64,000 bases of DNA from Arenibacter sp. ARW7G5Y1. Lineage in GTDB: Bacteria > Bacteroidota > Bacteroidia > Flavobacteriales > Flavobacteriaceae. The notes beneath the pieces were generated by a model. It saw nothing but the letters and a program-made list of their open reading frames with translations. It was not told where the DNA came from and searched no databases. The stretch covers positions 753,233-817,232 of the forward strand of contig NZ_QJJZ01000001.1 in NCBI RefSeq assembly GCF_003201775.1. The letters run 5' to 3'. Numbering within the stretch: the stretch's first letter is position 1; each line of letters opens with the position of its first letter. Below, in pieces: positions 37,744-47,479 of the stretch. The translations under genes and the position numbers were made by a program.

Positions 37744-40700
37744 TCAATGCCCTATCTCACAGGAACATCCCGTATGTGTTTCCCCGTGCCAATCAAAGGC
37801 GGGGGCATAATCGCTTAGTTCCCAGTAGAAAGGGCTTCTAGGTTTATCATAGTTTCCAATCTCGTTCATGGTCTCTGTATCGTACAGACGTCCATTGATC
37901 ATGGTATAGATTATGGAATTGGAATTTTGAATATCCACCAATGGATTTTTGTCCAATACGATGAGATCGGCCAATTTTCCCTTTTCCAAGGAACCCAGTT
38001 CATCTCCCATTCCAAGGTATGAGGCTCCGTTAATGGTGGCTGCTTTTAAGGCTTCCATATTGCTCATCCCTCCTTGGGCCAACATCCATAGTTCCCAATG
38101 CGCACCAAGACCTTGCAATTGCCCATGGGCACCGAGGTTTATTTTTACACCGGCGTCGGCCAATTTTTTGGTAGCGTTGGCAACCAGGATATGTCCGTTT
38201 TCATATTCCTTAATAGGCGCCATGGTACGATGCCTGGAACGTGCATCGATCACACTTCTTGGGGTATATTTTAAAAGCTTTTCGTTTTCCCAAACATTGG
38301 TGGTCTGGTACCAAAAATATTCCCCATTCAATCCGCCGTAATTAACGATCAGGGTAGGGGTGTAGGCAGTTTCACTGGCCGACCATAATTGTAGCACATC
38401 ATTGTAAATGGGAGCCACCGGTATATTGTGTTCTATGCCTGTATGCCCGTCAAGAATCATGGACATATTGTGAAAGAAGGTGGACCCTCCTTCCGGGACT
38501 ACTTCTATCTGTTTCTCATGGGCCGCTTTAATGATCTGCTGTCTTTGGTCACGTCTGGGCTGATTGTAGCTTTTTACGGAAAATGCACCAAAGGCTTTGG
38601 TCCTTAGAATAGCGGAACGAGCATCTTCCAAATTGTTCACTGTAGCCTTGAAATCACCGTCCGCACCATATAAAATAACTCCTGTGGAGAAAATTCGGGG
38701 TCCCACCATAGTCCCTGCCTTCACCATTTCCGATTGGGAAAATACCACTTCGGTATTGGCCGAAGGATCGTGGGTAGTAGTTACACCAAAGGCTAGATTG
38801 GCATAATAGGGCCAGTGTTTTTGAGCGCTCAATCCATACCTAAAATGACTAAGATGTGCATGTGCATCCACTAATCCGGGCATTATGGTCTTACCGCGAA
38901 CATCAAAAATTTTGGCATCGTCAGGGATGTTTACAGCATCGCTGGAACCAAGGTTTGTAATTCTATTGCCGTTAATGATGATGGTACCGTCCTCTATAAC
39001 TTTATCATTGTTCATAGTAATGAGCCTGGCACCTTTTAGGGCAATGGTACCCTTTGGTCTGTCGGTTGGTAGGTTGAGGTTGATTTTTATGCCTACAGTG
39101 TCCATCGCCGAAATGCTATCCGGAGCCCCCTCCAAGAAGGTAAACCGCTGGTTGATGGCAGTATTGAAATAGGCATCGCCCAAGGTCCAATAAAGTTTGT
39201 CGCTATTGGAAGACCAATGTAGGTTGATGCCGGCATCGCGAGCTACTTGAGCCACTGGAACATTGGTGGCATTGCCATCCAGTTCAATAGTATTGCCTGT
39301 TTTGGGCAGGGCTGCAATATATACTTTGTACAAATTTGTAAAGGCCAACCATTTATCATCAGGACTGGGGATGATCCGTTGTGCGTATTTGGATTTTACA
39401 ATTTCCCGTACTTCCTGGCCCTGAAGGTTGACCGATTTCAAGGTCTTGGTAATGTTCCCTAAAAGATAGCCACCGGTTTGAAAGTAGATCCGACTGGCAT
39501 CTTTATTAAAACTTGGAAATATACCTTCCTTTACCACTAATTTTTTATTGGTACTGATACCGGATTTTCTGGATTCACTTATTTCCATAAGATAGATTCC
39601 GGGCTCTTTGGTATTTACATATCCCTGATGTTGATTCCCATTTTCTTCGCGGTATACAATATGGTTGTTGTTGATGGGGGAAAAACTGGGTTCTCTATAA
39701 ATGGCCTTTTCAGGGGTTAATTTAATAGGACTACTTTTGCTGGAGGATAGGTCCAGCCTATGGATGGCCCCCATATGCTCATCGTTCCAAGTTACGTATA
39801 CTAAGTATTTTCCGTCCTTGGAAAAGGCAGGTTCATATTCCAGATCCGTTCCCTTGGTAAGTCGGGCAGGGATGCCATAGGGAAGTGATTTCTTCCACAG
39901 GTAACCGGCCGCATGGAAAACCAGCATTGTTCCATCGGGGGAGGTAACCGCATTGCGTATGGCTTTCGGGGTAAAAGTATCCGGAGCTGCCTTGTTTTGA
40001 AATTTAAGGGCATTCACAATTTTATGTTCTGCCGTAGCCTTAAAGGGAATATCACTAGCTTTCAGGGAATTGAGGTCAATTTTTTTGATTTTCCCCTGTA
40101 CCCAAATAATGATGGCGCTATCATCTGGGGTAAAATTGAATCCCGTATAAGGTCCAAATATGGCCCATGCTTCCTGTTGGTCCTTGCTGAGTTGGTCATA
40201 AACAGGCCATTCCCTCCCGGTTTTAAGATCGTGCAGATAGAGCACTGTTTTTTCCCTTACCCTTTTTACAAAGGCCATTACATCGCCTTTGTGAGAAATT
40301 ACGGGACGTATGGCTCCTCCAGGTCCGCCGGTCACCCTTTCTATTTCCCCATCTTCCAGGTTATAACGGTTTATAACATAAATCTGGCTATTGGGATCCT
40401 TATTGTACTGAAATTCCCCACCAGGATAAACGTCTTCGCTATAGTACACATATTTGCCATCCGGTGAAGCCCAAGGTTCCCCAACATCCTGTTGGTCGTT
40501 TTTCTTTTTGGTAAGCTGAATACCCTTACCGCCAGATTTATGGTACATCCATATTTCGCCCGCACCTAGGGAGCGGGTGGAGGTAAAATGTTTACGGCAA
40601 AAAATATAGTTTCCATCTACGGACCAAACCGCATTGTTAACCAATCTAAAATCCTCCTTGGTGATCTGTTCGGCTTCGGAACCGTCGGTGTTCATCACCC

Positions 40701-41046
40701 AAATATTGTCGCCACCACCAGCATCACTGGTAAAGCTGATATGTTTTCCGTCCGGGCTGTACCTAGGTTGCACTTCAAAGGCATGGCCGCCCCGTATCAG
40801 AGTGGCGTTGCCCCCACTGATGGGCATGGTATAGATGTCGCCCAGCATATCAAAAACGATCTGCTTCCCATCCGGACTTACATCCAGGCTTATCCAAGAC
40901 CCTTCGTTAGTGGTAATGGAAACATCTTTAAAGGGCAGGGCAGGGGTGTTGACATCCCATTTGTCCTTTTTGGCTTCTTCTTTATCCTGTGAAAAGGAGG
41001 TATGGCAAATAAGTAATAGAAGGGCTAATACGATGCTGTTTTTCAT
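37744..41046 (-). CDS. Exported TolB-like propeller fused to amidohydrolase
   Basis: A 1100-residue protein from the ATG at 41046; the frame opens 11 codons earlier, but the signal peptide MKNSIVLALLLLICHTSFSQ fits this start. Residues about 40-640 contain repeated PD40/WD40-type strands (SPDGKQIVFD, SPDGKHISFTSD and others) making one or two propellers. Residues about 670-1080 form a metal-dependent amidohydrolase: LVDAHAHLSHF carries the metal histidines, and GTHLGAHG-like KINLGAHGQ and KGKLADLIVLDKNP end the domain. It may hydrolyse peptides or cyclic amides in the periplasm. The tail HTGCSCEIGH is cysteine- and histidine-rich. It seems unrelated to the sulfatase locus. Confidence 0.88.
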   Translation of the reverse strand: MKNSIVLALLLLICHTSFSQDKEEAKKDKWDVNTPALPFKDVSITTNEGSWISLDVSPDGKQIVFDMLGDIYTMPISGGNATLIRGGHAFEVQPRYSPDGKHISFTSDAGGGDNIWVMNTDGSEAEQITKEDFRLVNNAVWSVDGNYIFCRKHFTSTRSLGAGEIWMYHKSGGKGIQLTKKKNDQQDVGEPWASPDGKYVYYSEDVYPGGEFQYNKDPNSQIYVINRYNLEDGEIERVTGGPGGAIRPVISHKGDVMAFVKRVREKTVLYLHDLKTGREWPVYDQLSKDQQEAWAIFGPYTGFNFTPDDSAIIIWVQGKIKKIDLNSLKASDIPFKATAEHKIVNALKFQNKAAPDTFTPKAIRNAVTSPDGTMLVFHAAGYLWKKSLPYGIPARLTKGTDLEYEPAFSKDGKYLVYVTWNDEHMGAIHRLDLSSSKSSPIKLTPEKAIYREPSFSPINNNHIVYREENGNQHQGYVNTKEPGIYLMEISESRKSGISTNKKLVVKEGIFPSFNKDASRIYFQTGGYLLGNITKTLKSVNLQGQEVREIVKSKYAQRIIPSPDDKWLAFTNLYKVYIAALPKTGNTIELDGNATNVPVAQVARDAGINLHWSSNSDKLYWTLGDAYFNTAINQRFTFLEGAPDSISAMDTVGIKINLNLPTDRPKGTIALKGARLITMNNDKVIEDGTIIINGNRITNLGSSDAVNIPDDAKIFDVRGKTIMPGLVDAHAHLSHFRYGLSAQKHWPYYANLAFGVTTTHDPSANTEVVFSQSEMVKAGTMVGPRIFSTGVILYGADGDFKATVNNLEDARSAILRTKAFGAFSVKSYNQPRRDQRQQIIKAAHEKQIEVVPEGGSTFFHNMSMILDGHTGIEHNIPVAPIYNDVLQLWSASETAYTPTLIVNYGGLNGEYFWYQTTNVWENEKLLKYTPRSVIDARSRHRTMAPIKEYENGHILVANATKKLADAGVKINLGAHGQLQGLGAHWELWMLAQGGMSNMEALKAATINGASYLGMGDELGSLEKGKLADLIVLDKNPLVDIQNSNSIIYTMINGRLYDTETMNEIGNYDKPRSPFYWELSDYAPAFDWHGETHTGCSCEIGH

Positions 41047-41176
41047 AGGTGGAGCTACTTGTAAAATGATGTTCTTCACTTAGGTTTCAATTAAAAGTTT
41101 AAAGATAGTATTTTGGTTTAAATTGCCCTATGGAAACATGGTTTTGTACCTTGGGAACAGCGTATAGTGTACGGGA

Positions 41177-41202
41177 TGTGCGAAGTCTGGAGACTTCGCA
41201 CA
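41177..41202. repeat. Perfect 12-bp-arm palindrome, copy 1 of a short repeat
   Basis: TGTGCGAAGTCT-GG-AGACTTCGCACA forms a 26-nt perfect stem with a 2-nt loop. Its core CGAAGTCT/AGACTTCG is shared with the second copy about 110 bp away. Confidence 0.8.
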
Positions 41203-41287
41203 GGGGTAGGAGATATTATGTTTGGAATTGGCCAGATCGATAAAGAATGAAATTATAGGGTAAATCGAAATTGGGCACTATGAAGGA

Positions 41288-41311
41288 GCACGAAGTCTAT
41301 AGACTTCGTGC
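41288..41311. repeat. Perfect 24-nt palindrome, copy 2 of a short repeat
   Basis: GCACGAAGTCTA-TAGACTTCGTGC is self-complementary over all 24 bases. It shares the CGAAGTCT core with the palindrome at 41177 but differs at the outer and central bases in a compensating way. It sits 29 bp downstream of the stop end of the Gfo/Idh/MocA gene. Confidence 0.8.
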
Positions 41312-41340
41312 AGTGATGTTAATTAGGCAATGGGGTATCT

Positions 41341-42657
41341 TTAAATAACCTCTGTTTTACCTGGAATGGGGATGGTGTAATTTCCATCTTTTCCTGGCAT
41401 ATCCGGCATTTTGGCATCCCATGTATATGCTTCAGGTAGAATACTTCTTTTGGAAGCCAAGACTTGATCTATATTAAACCTTTGACCTGAGTGAATGGAC
41501 ATTCGGCCCATGATGGTGGTCAAGGTTGATTTTGCACCGTATTCAACCTGGTTTATGGGTTTGTTGTTTATGATTGAGTTAACAAAATTGGACTGACATT
41601 TTTGGGAAGACCCTAATGTTTCTTCCTTGTTGCGATATCTCCAAATTAATTCACCAGCCGCATTGAATATTTGGGATTTATCATCGGCATAGCCCTTTGT
41701 TCCCCGAATATGAAATCCACTCTTGTTCCAGTTATTGTCTATATTTCTACATTGAACGTGTAATTTTACTTTATTTGGGTATTCGTATTCTGCGTAATGA
41801 TGGTCAAAGGTATTTCCTTGATTGGGTCCGGAATACGCCTGCCTCCCACCTAATCCATTTACCGTAATTGGATAATCGTCCATAATCCAATTCATAAGGT
41901 CTATTTGATGAATTGCCTGCCCTGCCAGTTGCCCGCCCCAAAGCCAAGTAAAATACCTCCAATTCCTCATCTGATAATTCATTTCGGACTGTTCCGGTTG
42001 TCTTGGGAAAATCACGGGAGCACCTACATTATAATAAACGTCCAAGGAAGTAATGTCACCAATCTCACCATTATCTATTCTGTCCTTCATTTCTTGATAA
42101 CCACTTTCGTAACGCAATTGTAGTCCAACACCGATGCTCAAATTTTTTTGCTTTGCAATCTTGTTGGTTTCCATTATTTTTAAATACCCTGGGATGTCAA
42201 CAAATAAGGGTTTTTCCACAAAAGCATGTTTTCCGGCTTCAACAGCAGCTTCTAAATGTATTGGGCGGAACGGGGGAGGTGTTGCCAGGATAATAACATC
42301 ACAATGTTCCAAAACTTTTTTATAGGCGTCAAATCCAACAAATCTCCGGGTGTCGGGTATATCTACCTGATCAGGAAAGCTATTTTTTAAATTTTGATGG
42401 GCACTCATAAGCCTGTCTTCAAAAACTTCGCCAAGTGCCACTAATTTTACATTGGAAGAAGTGCCCAGTGCCTCATAGGCAGCCCCTGTACCTCTTCCAC
42501 CACAACCTACCAGTCCAACTTTTAGTACGCTTTTATCATTATTGGCACTATTTCCAAAGGCATTCATGGGTACTCCGCCAATTAGAGTTCCGCTTGCAAG
42601 GATGACCCCTGTTTTTACAAAATCTCTTCTGCTTCGGGCTGTTCTCTTTTTGTTCAT
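41341..42657 (-). CDS. Tat-exported Gfo/Idh/MocA family oxidoreductase
   Basis: A 438-residue protein. It begins with a twin-arginine-type signal (RSRRDFVKTG then a hydrophobic stretch), so it is exported folded with its cofactor. The Rossmann motif is GLVGCGGRGTG (48-58) and the conserved EKP lysine motif is at 148-150; the C-terminal domain has YFTWLWGGQLAGQAIHQIDL. The family oxidises or reduces sugars and inositols with NAD(P) and is common in Bacteroidota and Planctomycetes glycan loci. Periplasmic members usually hold the cofactor tightly. The exact substrate is not evident. Confidence 0.9.
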   Translation of the reverse strand: MNKKRTARSRRDFVKTGVILASGTLIGGVPMNAFGNSANNDKSVLKVGLVGCGGRGTGAAYEALGTSSNVKLVALGEVFEDRLMSAHQNLKNSFPDQVDIPDTRRFVGFDAYKKVLEHCDVIILATPPPFRPIHLEAAVEAGKHAFVEKPLFVDIPGYLKIMETNKIAKQKNLSIGVGLQLRYESGYQEMKDRIDNGEIGDITSLDVYYNVGAPVIFPRQPEQSEMNYQMRNWRYFTWLWGGQLAGQAIHQIDLMNWIMDDYPITVNGLGGRQAYSGPNQGNTFDHHYAEYEYPNKVKLHVQCRNIDNNWNKSGFHIRGTKGYADDKSQIFNAAGELIWRYRNKEETLGSSQKCQSNFVNSIINNKPINQVEYGAKSTLTTIMGRMSIHSGQRFNIDQVLASKRSILPEAYTWDAKMPDMPGKDGNYTIPIPGKTEVI

Positions 42658-42834
42658 CGTTGAAGGTTTTAATATTATAGTTATAATTAAATTGTCTACT
42701 GTGACATTTAGTTTTCTTATTTATAATCCAACTTTATTAGGGAAACTCAATTTTGAGAAGTCAGTAAGACACACTTAAAATTGCAAGTTGAACTAATCCC
42801 GCCTTTTTCGGCAGGCCCTGAGGTTTAATTCCTT

Positions 42835-44076
42835 TTATTTAAAAAAAAGGAAATAGATACTGTAAATGGACATTAGTATCAAAATTGAAATACCAATAAT
42901 GCCCAGGGCAGTGGTGAACATATTATTTTTGAGTCCTTCCGAAATTCTTTTTCCGTTTGAAAAAATCAGAATTATAACCGCAATCATAGGTACTATCATG
43001 ATGGTTATGCCTTGTGCGAAAATGATGAGTTCCAAAGGAAGCGATCCAAATATGTGAGCTATGGTGGCACCTATCAGGATTACCAATATAATCATGGCAC
43101 GAACTTTCAATTTTCGAAGGTTACTAATACCGAACAGAGTGTCTGCCAAGATTACGCCCCCTATGGTTGCATTGCCGATCATTGATGAAAAGGACGCCGC
43201 AAAAAAACCGATCATGAACGCATATGATGTAAATGGGCCGAAAAGAGGTTCCAAGGCCATGCCTAGGTCGGAAGCACTAAGCACGTCTATATTATTGCTT
43301 TTTAGAACCGATGCGGCACAAATCATGACCAAGGTAGAAAGCATACCAAGGATAATGATTCCCGTTCTACTTTCCCTTAAACTATCTTTCTTATCTGCAA
43401 TGCCAACACCTTTTTCCTGGGTAAGATAAGATTGATAAAAGGCTCCAACTATTGAAAAGCTGGAAGCGGTGAGGGTTATGATAAAATATTCGGACCCATC
43501 AGGGACAGATGGGATGATTCCCATAAGTATTTCTTGAATATTTGGGGCCACCATGATTATGGTCAGTAAAAAGGACGTCAACATCAGAATCACCAATCCT
43601 ATCATCAATTTCTCCAGAATTTTGTAAAAAGATTTAAAGAATAAGAGAAATATGGCCAGAGAGGTAAATATTAATATCCAAATCCACATGGGGGTGGAAA
43701 ACAACTCGGAAAAAGCCAGGCTGGCTCCAACGGTATTCCCAGCTTGAAAGGAGGCTGTGGTCAAGAAGATGCCTAGGCCAACTAGCAAGGCCGTCCGCTG
43801 GCCGATTTCAGTCTTAATACGCGATATAAAAGAATCCTTACTGTACAGTCCAATTTTGGTGGACATGTTGGTAAAAGCTGTCATTAAGATCATGGATAGC
43901 AATAGAACCCAAATTAAAGAATAGCCATAATTGGCACCTAGCTTGGTGTTAATGGTAAGGCTTCCAGGTCCAAATACCAAAGCCGCTGTAATAATGCCAG
44001 GGCCGAGTTTCTTTAGAAAGGATTTGGGTGCCTGCCCAATTGGGCTTTTTGGGGCAGTCTTTTTTATTAAACTCAT
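42835..44076 (-). CDS. Nramp-related membrane transporter lacking the metal-binding motifs
   Basis: A 413-residue inner-membrane protein with about 11 helices, aligning from GPGIITAALVF through GYSLIWVLLLS with helix 1 of Nramp transporters. The metal-binding DPGN of helix 1 reads GPGS, and the helix 6 MPHN-type site reads FYQS, so the residues that coordinate Mn or Fe are absent. A different substrate is likely. The gene is divergent from the agaS operon, with 284 bp between, which may hint at a link to amino-sugar use. Length matches the family. Confidence 0.82.
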   Translation of the reverse strand: MSLIKKTAPKSPIGQAPKSFLKKLGPGIITAALVFGPGSLTINTKLGANYGYSLIWVLLLSMILMTAFTNMSTKIGLYSKDSFISRIKTEIGQRTALLVGLGIFLTTASFQAGNTVGASLAFSELFSTPMWIWILIFTSLAIFLLFFKSFYKILEKLMIGLVILMLTSFLLTIIMVAPNIQEILMGIIPSVPDGSEYFIITLTASSFSIVGAFYQSYLTQEKGVGIADKKDSLRESRTGIIILGMLSTLVMICAASVLKSNNIDVLSASDLGMALEPLFGPFTSYAFMIGFFAASFSSMIGNATIGGVILADTLFGISNLRKLKVRAMIILVILIGATIAHIFGSLPLELIIFAQGITIMIVPMIAVIILIFSNGKRISEGLKNNMFTTALGIIGISILILMSIYSIYFLFFK

Positions 44077-44319
44077 TGCGTATTATTTTTTATGATGACC
44101 AAAGGGCAAATTACAAATTTTTAGAAGCCTTGGGGTGTATAATTTCAATTGGATTACAAGTTTCTGTTTTCATGTAAACCAATTCCGTTCATTTAAATTC
44201 TATATAAAGGTTCGTAAACGGCTAATTTTTGTTTAACAAATATATCCAATAAATTTTTAAATAATAAGGAATAATAAATAAAAACGTAAAAAATACTTTC
44301 GTTTACTTAAAAGTTTAGT

Positions 44320-44327
44320 TACATTTG
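44320..44327 (+). promoter_or_regulatory. Candidate -7 box for the agaS operon
   Basis: TACATTTG fits the Bacteroidota TAnnTTTG consensus and ends 33 bp before the agaS ATG. No clean -33 TTTG is seen upstream. The same octamer occurs in the leader of the second susC gene at 52446-52453. Confidence 0.35.
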
Positions 44328-44360
44328 ATTTCTTTTAAGATTAATTTTGATATTGAAAGT

Positions 44361-45521
44361 ATGATTGAAAATAAAAACGGGACAAGTCCAAGTTATACGG
44401 CCACCGAAATAATGGGTCAACCTTATTTGTGGAAAAGGACCTATGAAGATGTTGTTGCTGCGAAACAGGAATTGTCCGCTTTCCTAAATAAAGTGCTGGT
44501 ATATGATAATCTGAGGGTTATTTTGACAGGAGCCGGTACTTCGGCTTTTATTGGAGACGTGCTCCATAAAAAGTTTCAGAAAAATTTTGGGAGGTCTACC
44601 GAGGTAATCGCATCAACTGATTTTATTTCGCATCCCGCGGATTATATAATGGATTCCGAACAACCGGTATTGATGGTGTCATTCGCCCGTTCCGGCGATA
44701 GTCCGGAAAGCGTTGCGACCGTAGATCTGGCAAATGAATATTGTACCACAATTTTTCACTTGATAATCACTTGTAATGCTACCGGTAAGCTTGCCAATTT
44801 GGCCGATCTTGATAATTCTTTTGTGTTGTTGATGCCGGCAGGGGCCAATGATAAAGGCTTGGCAATGACTGCATCCTTTACCACTATGCTTTTGGCGGGA
44901 ATCTTGGTGTCTGATATTAAGGGTTTGGAACGGAATAGGAAACACGTGGAACAATTGGAGAGGTATGGAAAAACTATTCTAAACAAATATGCCCAAAAGA
45001 TCAAGGCCGTGGCAGCTCTGGAATTTAACAGGGTGGTTTTCTTAGGGTCAGGTGCTTTAAAAGGGATTGCTAGGGAGTCCCATTTAAAAGTACAGGAATT
45101 ATCGGATGGGCAAGTAGTGTGCAAATACGATTCCTTTCTGGGATTAAGGCATGGGCCTAAAGCGGTAATCAATGAATCTACTTTGGTAGTGTATCTTTTC
45201 TCCAATGATGATTTTGTAAACAATTATGAGTACGACCTGGTCAGATCTATAAATCGACAAAAAGAAAAGTTGTACGAGATTGGAATCGGTGAGGTGATAA
45301 AAAATAAAGAATCAATTTCTTTGGACTTGTCCATTGAAGTGGCCGAATCCAATAACATTCCCGAAGAATTTTTTGCTGTGTGCGCTGTGCTTCCCAGTCA
45401 GCTCTTAGGGTTGTTCAAATCCCTGGATTTGGGTCTTTCGCCTGATTCCCCTTCGGTAAATAATTCCATTAATCGAGTAGTGCAAGGGGTTGAAATTTAT
45501 AAGATCAAAAAAAAGGTATAA
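44361..45521 (+). CDS. agaS: AgaS-type SIS-domain ketose/aldose isomerase (amino-sugar deaminase)
   Basis: A 386-residue cytosolic protein with two SIS domains; AgaS of E. coli is about 384 residues. A frame with a TTG start 12 codons earlier exists, but the ATG at 44361 fits the family length. Motifs include LTGAGTSAFIGDVLH, VSFARSGDSPESVA (sugar-phosphate loop), FLGSGALKGIARES and RHGPKAVI. Known members convert galactosamine-6-phosphate to tagatose-6-phosphate and ammonia. A PfkB kinase and a class II aldolase follow, exactly the next two steps of that route. It heads a forward operon. Confidence 0.85.
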   Translation: MIENKNGTSPSYTATEIMGQPYLWKRTYEDVVAAKQELSAFLNKVLVYDNLRVILTGAGTSAFIGDVLHKKFQKNFGRSTEVIASTDFISHPADYIMDSEQPVLMVSFARSGDSPESVATVDLANEYCTTIFHLIITCNATGKLANLADLDNSFVLLMPAGANDKGLAMTASFTTMLLAGILVSDIKGLERNRKHVEQLERYGKTILNKYAQKIKAVAALEFNRVVFLGSGALKGIARESHLKVQELSDGQVVCKYDSFLGLRHGPKAVINESTLVVYLFSNDDFVNNYEYDLVRSINRQKEKLYEIGIGEVIKNKESISLDLSIEVAESNNIPEEFFAVCAVLPSQLLGLFKSLDLGLSPDSPSVNNSINRVVQGVEIYKIKKKV

Positions 45522-45629
45522 AATTAACATTCTAGATAGATTTTCCTGTAGTCGTTATGCAATCACAGAAATAGTGATAATTTAGGAATGATATAGGAAA
45601 ATATTCAATAATGTTCGAAAATATAGTTT

Positions 45630-46586
45630 ATGACTAGGGAATTTGATGTCATAGTTGTGGGGGAGCTCAATGTGGATTTGATTTTCAATCAGGTCAATGG
45701 CTTTCCTGTAGTTGGAAAGGAAATTTTGTCGGATCACATGACTTTGACCTTGGGCAGTTCTTCTGCCATATGTGCAAGTAATTTAAGTTCCTTGGGCTTA
45801 AAAGTAGCGTTTATCGGTAAGATCGGCAATGATGTTTTTGGGCAATTTATAATTGAAAAACTAAATAGATCCGGTGTTGATACTTCAATGTTGATGATTG
45901 ATGGGGACCTTAAGACGGGTGCCACGGTAGCACTCAGTTATGGCGAGGATAGGGCTATGATAACACATCAAGGCGCAATGTCGCATTTGGGATTAAATGA
46001 TATTGATGAAGATCAGTTGTTACGGGCCAAACACCTTCATTTTTCTTCTTATTTTTTTCAGCCAGGTTTTAAAAATAATGTCCATAGGTTATTTGAAATG
46101 GCCAAAAATGTGGGAACTACCACTTCCTTGGATGTGCAATGGGATCCGGCTGAAACATGGGAGCTTAATTTGGGCCAGGTGCTTCCTTATGTGGATGTTT
46201 TTATTCCCAATGAGGTAGAGCTTAAAAAATTGACTGGGCTTTCGAGTGTTGATCGGGCCATTGAAAGTATTAAAAATATTAGCAACTATGTAGTGGTCAA
46301 ATGTGGAAGTAGTGGGTCCGTTATGTACTACGATAATAAAGAGGTGAGGCAAAATCCTTTTTTGAATAAGGATGTGGTTGATACTATTGGCGCGGGCGAT
46401 AGTTTCAATGCGGGTTTTATTTCAAAGTTTATAAAGGGGGCTTCCCCCGAAGAGTGTCAAGAATTTGGAAACTTAATCGGTGCCATTTCCACTACCAAAG
46501 CAGGTGGGACCGGGGCTTTTAAAAATCTAGACGGGATAATGGAAATTGCAAGGAATAGGTTTAATTATCAGGAATCAAAAGAATGA
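45630..46586 (+). CDS. PfkB-family sugar kinase
   Basis: A 318-residue ribokinase-fold enzyme. The N-terminal VVGELNVDLIF and GSSSAICASNLSSLGL motifs are family typical, and the C-terminal signature DTIGAGDSFNAGF holds the catalytic base D257. Next to agaS and the aldolase it most likely phosphorylates tagatose-6-phosphate, though fructokinase or 2-keto-3-deoxygluconate kinase activity cannot be excluded. Its end overlaps the aldolase start by 4 bp (ATGA), implying translational coupling. Confidence 0.88.
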   Translation: MTREFDVIVVGELNVDLIFNQVNGFPVVGKEILSDHMTLTLGSSSAICASNLSSLGLKVAFIGKIGNDVFGQFIIEKLNRSGVDTSMLMIDGDLKTGATVALSYGEDRAMITHQGAMSHLGLNDIDEDQLLRAKHLHFSSYFFQPGFKNNVHRLFEMAKNVGTTTSLDVQWDPAETWELNLGQVLPYVDVFIPNEVELKKLTGLSSVDRAIESIKNISNYVVVKCGSSGSVMYYDNKEVRQNPFLNKDVVDTIGAGDSFNAGFISKFIKGASPEECQEFGNLIGAISTTKAGGTGAFKNLDGIMEIARNRFNYQESKE

Positions 46587-47407
46587 AATTACAGGACAAG
46601 TTTATAGAGTTAAGGAGTAAACGACAGGGGATTCTGGCCACTAATTTTTATAATTATGAAACACTAAAAGGTGTTTTATTGGCGGCAAAAGCCAAGGAAC
46701 AACCAATTATTTTACAATTGACCAGAAGTTCTATAGATTATATGGGACTTCCTGTAGCATTTCAAATGGCCAAATCCATGTTGGATTATCACGGAGTTGA
46801 AGGTTGGGTGCATTTGGATCATGGGGACTCCTATGACTTGGTGGCCCAATGTTTGGATGCGGGATTTGATTCGGTAATGATCGATGCCAGTGAAAAGTCT
46901 TTTAGTGAAAATATTGCGGTTACGAGTAAAGTAGTGAAATTGGCCGAAAGGTATGGTGCCAATGTAGAGGCGGAACTCGGTTATATTGCCAAATTGGGTC
47001 AGGATAAGGAAAAAGGAGGTTTTACCCAGCCTTTGGAGGCCAAGGAATTTGTGGATGCCACAGGTGTAAATGCCCTGGCCATTGCTATTGGTACTGCCCA
47101 TGGTTTTTATGATAAGGAGCCGGAGTTACAACTTGCAAGGCTTTCTGAAATCGCAGCAATAACCAATGCAACATTGGTGTTGCACGGCGGCTCCGGTGTT
47201 CCAGGGGATAGTCTTAGGGAGGCGGTGGACAGAGGGATTTGTAAAATAAACCTTGCTACTGAAATCAAAAATATTTTTATGCAGACCTTGAAGGCAAAGC
47301 TATTGACCAATGAGGAAATTGATTTACGAAAAGTTTTTCCGGTAGCAACCGATCAAATTGTTGGATTGGTAAAGGATAAATTGGATATTGTAAAAAATTT
47401 GAAATAA
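46583..47407 (+). CDS. Class II tagatose/fructose-bisphosphate aldolase
   Basis: A 274-residue zinc-dependent aldolase. D79 and H80 in HLDHGDS, H173 in GTAHGFY and H201 in LHGGSG match the catalytic aspartate and the three zinc histidines; VEAELGYIAK is the usual loop. The size is close to KbaY/GatY (about 285). It would split tagatose-1,6-bisphosphate (or fructose-1,6-bisphosphate) into dihydroxyacetone phosphate and glyceraldehyde-3-phosphate, finishing the AgaS-PfkB route. It is translationally coupled to the kinase. Confidence 0.9.
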   Translation: MKLQDKFIELRSKRQGILATNFYNYETLKGVLLAAKAKEQPIILQLTRSSIDYMGLPVAFQMAKSMLDYHGVEGWVHLDHGDSYDLVAQCLDAGFDSVMIDASEKSFSENIAVTSKVVKLAERYGANVEAELGYIAKLGQDKEKGGFTQPLEAKEFVDATGVNALAIAIGTAHGFYDKEPELQLARLSEIAAITNATLVLHGGSGVPGDSLREAVDRGICKINLATEIKNIFMQTLKAKLLTNEEIDLRKVFPVATDQIVGLVKDKLDIVKNLK

Positions 47408-47479
47408 CGTGCTTGGAATTCAGTCCTATATTTTGGACGGGCCAAGCTCATCTAGTTTTGTAGCATAACAGATAGGTAA

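Noticed and set aside
44228-44240. TTTGTTTAACAAA near-palindrome upstream of agaS
   Set aside because: Short and AT-rich, expected by chance; no matching local regulator gene was found.
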